Positions 60,684 to 64,000 of a DNA stretch of 64,000 nt are shown piece by piece. Both the position numbers and the translations under genes were made by a program. The stretch is from Leeuwenhoekiella sp044542075 (GTDB taxonomy: Bacteria > Bacteroidota > Bacteroidia > Flavobacteriales > Flavobacteriaceae). The stretch covers positions 434,001-498,000 of the forward strand of contig NZ_JBITTU010000003.1 of the NCBI RefSeq assembly GCF_044542075.1, written 5' to 3'. The notes under the pieces were generated by a model. The model saw only the letters and a list, made by a program, of their open reading frames with translations, had not been told where the DNA came from and ran no database searches. Position 1 is the stretch's first letter; the number at the start of each line of letters is the position of its first letter.

Positions 60684-62861
60684 TTAAGCTACTTCAACTG
60701 GTGTAGTTATTATTTTTTCAGGAGTTATTGGCAAATCGCGTACGCGCTTACCGGTTGCATTAAACACAGCATTAGAAATTGCTGCTGCAATACTTGTAAT
60801 TCCTAATTCTCCTATACCTTTTACACCCATTGGGTTTGCGATAAAATCTTCTTCAGGTAGAAATATGACATCAATTTTACCTAAATCTAGATTTACAGGT
60901 ACGTGATAATCTGCAAATGAGCGCGTAATAAAATTACCGTGATTAGGTTCTATTTGCGAATGCTCTGTCAAGGCTTGGCCTATTCCCCATGTAATACCAC
61001 CTATTATTTGTCCGTAAGCTGTTTTAGGGTTTAAAATTTTACCTGCAGAACCCACATTTACGAAATGTTCAAGACGTATCATTCCACTATACTCATCAAC
61101 CCAGACTTCACAAAAGTTTGCACCAAAAGAATATACGGAGTATTTATCAAACTCAGCGGTAGGTCCTGCTGTACCTTCAGCTTCAAATTCTTTAAGTTTT
61201 GCTTTTTTCATAAGTTCTGCAATACTTAAATCATCACTGGTACTTGCCAGGGTTTTTAAAGAGGTGAAAGCATTATCGCAAGCAACTTTAGCGCCATTTG
61301 TATACGAGGCTGCACCCCAGGACCCACCAGAACCCGGTGTTTTTGGAAATTTAGAATCTCCTAATTCTACACTTATTTGCTCAATAGGAATTTTTAAATA
61401 TTCTGCAACCGTTTGTCCTATAATTGTATAACTACCGGTTCCTATATCTGTAGCATCAGATTGTACGGTTGCAAATACTTTCTCTCCTTCGAGCTTCAGG
61501 CTTATTTTTGCCGAACTCTCCATATAAGGGGCTTGTCGTGATGACGCACTCATACCATAACCTACCAGCCAATTTTCTTTTGTAGTATGACCGGGTTTAG
61601 GATTCCATTTATTTTTCCAATCAAACTTTTTTGCACCTATACGTATACATTCTACGAGTTGTCTTGAAGAAAAGGGTTTGTCAACACTCAAATCGTGTTG
61701 CGTATCATTTTTAATACGCAGTTCTGCAGGATCCATTTGTAATTTGAAAGCAAGCTCATCCATAGCAGATTCTAAAGCAAAGCTACCCGGCGCTTCACCT
61801 GGTGCACGCATCCATCTAGGAGATGGTAAGTTGAGCTTCATTAATTTATGCGTAACTAGTGAATTAGGCGTATTATATAACATACGAGTCATTGCACCAC
61901 ACTGCTCTTGAAATTCTTCATAAACAGAAGTTGCAGCAGTGGTCTCGTGAGCGACAGCAGTAAGTACTCCTTCTTTGTCTGCACCTAATCTCATGTGCTG
62001 GCGGTTATGTTGTCTAAAACCTACAGCAGTAAACATCTCATGACGGGTTACGGTAAGCTGCACCGGTCTACCGGTCATTTTTGCTGCCATGATTCCTAAA
62101 ATACCGTGTTCTCTAAGTTGTAGTTTAGAACCAAATCCTCCTCCAACATAAGGAGTAATTACCCGTACATTATCTTCAGAAATCTGAAAGGTATCTGCAA
62201 TGGTTTTTACTGCGTGTGCAACAATTTGAGTCGATGCGTAGGCGGTTACTTTATCACCTTCCCAGGTTGCAATTATATTGTGCAGCTCCATAGGATGGTG
62301 ATGTTCTATAGGCGTGTTGTAGGTGACATCAACCGTCTTAAAGGCTTCATTCATACCTTTGTCAACATCGCCCCATTGGGTGTTTGTATGAGATTCTCCA
62401 TTAATCTTTTTAGGCATATAGAGTTCATCTGTATGCTTATCAAAATCTATTTTTGGATTCTCTTTATCGTAGGTTACTTTGACAAGATTTGCAGCATAAC
62501 GTGCTTGCTCAAAAGTTTCTGCTACCACAACACCTATATACTCACCATAATAATGAACATCTGTAGTCTGTAAACTGGGTGATATACTTTTTGTATCTGG
62601 TGATTCAAAGCGACCACCATAGCCTTTAAGCTTCATTGCATTTTGATGCGTAATAATTTTTATTACACCATCTTGCTTTTCTGCCTCAGCGGTATCTATA
62701 TTTAGTATTTTACCTGCTGCAACAGTACTTTGTATCCCTTGAGCAAAGGCCAAATTATCTATGGCAAATTCTGAAGAATATTTTGCTTTCCCCATCACTT
62801 TTAAAGTCCCTTCTAAGCGACTTATAGGATTACCTGTTCCTGATTTTTTTTGATCTTTCAT
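60684..62861 (-). CDS. Molybdenum-binding subunit of an aldehyde oxidoreductase (PaoC-like)
   Basis: This large subunit of 725 residues binds the molybdenum cofactor and oxidises aldehydes or xanthine-like compounds. It has the family signature PYVGGGFGSK near residue 235, the RQHNRQHMRLGADKEG segment, the MRAPGEAPGSFALESAMDEL loop near 350, and the catalytic Glu in VKGIGELGITSIAAA near 690. The N-terminal domain is GTGNPISRLEGTLKVMGKAKY. It lacks a Tat signal; in this family the FeS subunit often carries it. It ends the operon whose other subunits lie upstream. Confidence 0.9.
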   Translation of the reverse strand: MKDQKKSGTGNPISRLEGTLKVMGKAKYSSEFAIDNLAFAQGIQSTVAAGKILNIDTAEAEKQDGVIKIITHQNAMKLKGYGGRFESPDTKSISPSLQTTDVHYYGEYIGVVVAETFEQARYAANLVKVTYDKENPKIDFDKHTDELYMPKKINGESHTNTQWGDVDKGMNEAFKTVDVTYNTPIEHHHPMELHNIIATWEGDKVTAYASTQIVAHAVKTIADTFQISEDNVRVITPYVGGGFGSKLQLREHGILGIMAAKMTGRPVQLTVTRHEMFTAVGFRQHNRQHMRLGADKEGVLTAVAHETTAATSVYEEFQEQCGAMTRMLYNTPNSLVTHKLMKLNLPSPRWMRAPGEAPGSFALESAMDELAFKLQMDPAELRIKNDTQHDLSVDKPFSSRQLVECIRIGAKKFDWKNKWNPKPGHTTKENWLVGYGMSASSRQAPYMESSAKISLKLEGEKVFATVQSDATDIGTGSYTIIGQTVAEYLKIPIEQISVELGDSKFPKTPGSGGSWGAASYTNGAKVACDNAFTSLKTLASTSDDLSIAELMKKAKLKEFEAEGTAGPTAEFDKYSVYSFGANFCEVWVDEYSGMIRLEHFVNVGSAGKILNPKTAYGQIIGGITWGIGQALTEHSQIEPNHGNFITRSFADYHVPVNLDLGKIDVIFLPEEDFIANPMGVKGIGELGITSIAAAISNAVFNATGKRVRDLPITPEKIITTPVEVA

Positions 62862-62871
62862 TAGGGTTGTT

Positions 62872-63861
62872 TTAACTTCTCGAAGTTGCTTGCAGAAGTG
62901 CTCTTACGAGCGTTTTCTTAGCTAATTCAATTTTATATTCGTTCTGATCTAATGGTTTTGCACCTTGAAGCGCAAGGTCTGCAGCTGCTTCATAAGTTTC
63001 TTTTGTTGCTTTTTTACCTACTAGATATTTTTCGACTTTGTCTAATTTCCAGGGTTTGTGAGCAACTTTACCTAATGCTAAACCAGCTTTTGTGATGGTA
63101 TTATTTTCAATTTGTAATCCAACCGCTGCAGATACTAGTGCAAATGCATAGCTTGAGCGTTCTCTTACTTTTAAATAGTAATAATGTTTAGGATAAGCAG
63201 ATTTAGGTAAATCTATAGCAGTGATTAGTTCACCAGTATTTAGATTAGTGTCCTTTTCGGGTTCATCTCCAGGTAATCTGTGAAATTCTGAAAATGGAAT
63301 GGTACGAGATTCTCCTTCTTGATTTTGAACAGTAACGGTAGCATCAAGAGCAGCAAGCGCCACACTCATATCTGAAGGGTGTGTTGCAACACAAGATTCG
63401 CTCCATCCAAAGATTGCATGTTTACTATTTACACCGGTGAGCGCTCCGCAACCAGTGCCGGGCTCTCTTTTATTGCAAGGCATTGAAGTCTCATAAAAAT
63501 AAGGACATCGTGTGCGTTGTAAAAGATTACCGCCATTTGTAGCCATATTGCGTATTTGCTCTGTTGCAGCGGCAAGAATAGCCATTGATAGCAGGGGATA
63601 ATTTTCTTTTACTAAAGGATTATTTGCGGTATGGGTGTTACTTACCATAGCTCCTAAAGAAACTCCTCCCGAAGTATTTTTTGTAATTTCTTTAAAAGGA
63701 AGATCTGCAACTTCTACGATATGATCTGGGCGTTCTACGTCTTCTTTCATTAAATCGAGAAGATTAGTCCCGCCACCTAGATAATGTGTTTTTTTATTCT
63801 GCGTGTGTTGTGATACAGCTTCTGAAGCAGATTGCGGACTGTGAAATTGAAAAGGTCTCAT
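62872..63861 (-). CDS. FAD-binding subunit of an aldehyde oxidoreductase (PaoB-like, with extra FeS site)
   Basis: The 329-residue medium subunit has the FAD-binding YLGGGTNLLDLMKEDVERP near residue 28 and the ATNGGNLLQRTRCPYFYE loop. Cys119, Cys129, Cys138 and perhaps Cys157 lie where PaoB-type subunits hold an additional [4Fe-4S] cluster. The C-terminal CO dehydrogenase flavoprotein domain contains YYLKVRERSSYAFALVSAAV. It lies 10 bp before the molybdenum-subunit gene and 16 bp after the FeS gene. Confidence 0.9.
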   Translation of the reverse strand: MRPFQFHSPQSASEAVSQHTQNKKTHYLGGGTNLLDLMKEDVERPDHIVEVADLPFKEITKNTSGGVSLGAMVSNTHTANNPLVKENYPLLSMAILAAATEQIRNMATNGGNLLQRTRCPYFYETSMPCNKREPGTGCGALTGVNSKHAIFGWSESCVATHPSDMSVALAALDATVTVQNQEGESRTIPFSEFHRLPGDEPEKDTNLNTGELITAIDLPKSAYPKHYYYLKVRERSSYAFALVSAAVGLQIENNTITKAGLALGKVAHKPWKLDKVEKYLVGKKATKETYEAAADLALQGAKPLDQNEYKIELAKKTLVRALLQATSRS

Positions 63862-63877
63862 TTTGTTAGTTCTTTAA

Positions 63878-64000
63878 TTAATCTGCAGATCTACTGCTGT
63901 TAAGTTCTTCTTGTGTAGCGAAGCTCCAGCTAGGGTCTTTACCTTCTCCCAGATGTACTTCTTTAATTGCTTCAACTATATTGTTATACGCACCGCATCT
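63878..64000 (-). CDS. [2Fe-2S] subunit of the aldehyde oxidoreductase, C-terminal end only
   Basis: Reading the minus strand from the window edge gives 40 codons beginning RCGAYNNIVEAIKEVHLGEG and ending in a TAA at 63878. This matches the last Cys-containing motif (CRCGAYxxI) of the small ferredoxin-like subunit of xanthine dehydrogenase-type enzymes. The rest of the gene, including any export signal, lies beyond the window. Confidence 0.85.
   Translation of the reverse strand, partial: RCGAYNNIVEAIKEVHLGEGKDPSWSFATQEELNSSRSAD

Overview
The window is a chromosomal stretch of a member of the Bacteroidota, most likely the family Flavobacteriaceae. The evidence is AT-rich coding DNA, frequent TTG starts with 1-8 bp gene overlaps, TAnnTTTG-type -7 promoter elements in front of several genes, many Ala-Gln or lipoprotein signal peptides, and lineage-typical genes such as a two-motif DnaJ, a periplasmic M28 peptidase, FAS1 lipoproteins and a GH3-family protein. 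I saw no tRNA, rRNA, CRISPR array, insertion sequence or phage gene.

Positions 1-16412 are one surface-polysaccharide operon read on the + strand. It holds nonulosonic (sialic-type) acid genes neuA, neuB and neuC, ten glycosyltransferases (the first cut by the window edge), a Wzy-like polymerase, and a WcaJ-like enzyme that would load the first sugar onto undecaprenyl phosphate. No flippase is visible, so the operon continues upstream. It runs tail to tail into lnt (apolipoprotein N-acyltransferase).

Positions 18144-31988 carry an SDR epimerase, a YceI lipoprotein, the grpE-dnaJ chaperone pair, and a six-gene operon (21944-28054): ABC exporter, MscS channel, outer-membrane protein, sigma-54 activator without a DNA-binding domain, and polyphosphate kinase 2. 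An M28 peptidase, a LURP-one-like protein and a GH3-family protein follow. Positions 32065-44656 hold a small metalloprotease, a MATE exporter coupled to a Qnr-like pentapeptide protein, pyrG, yidC, a FAS1 lipoprotein, mnmA, a nitronate-monooxygenase-like protein and small stress or envelope proteins. Positions 44794-51409 hold an alpha-amylase lipoprotein and a menaquinone operon (menA, a metallo-hydrolase, menC, a CPBP protease, menE). The rest has a VWA-domain protein, an M24 peptidase, an MFS exporter, a histidine kinase, an acyl-CoA carboxylase beta subunit, a DinB protein and a PaoABC-like molybdenum aldehyde oxidoreductase that runs off the right edge.

The most interesting signal is non-coding. 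Three intergenic copies (30264-30349 +, 59916-60014 +, 59736-59825 -) share the start GCGTNAGGGAT and the same predicted fold. The closing stem changes as G-C, A-T and T-A at its inner pair, and the 3' hairpin keeps pairing while its sequence changes completely. Two copies stand head to head in one divergent promoter region, each ending 13-16 nt before a start codon. This looks like a family of structured RNA elements.
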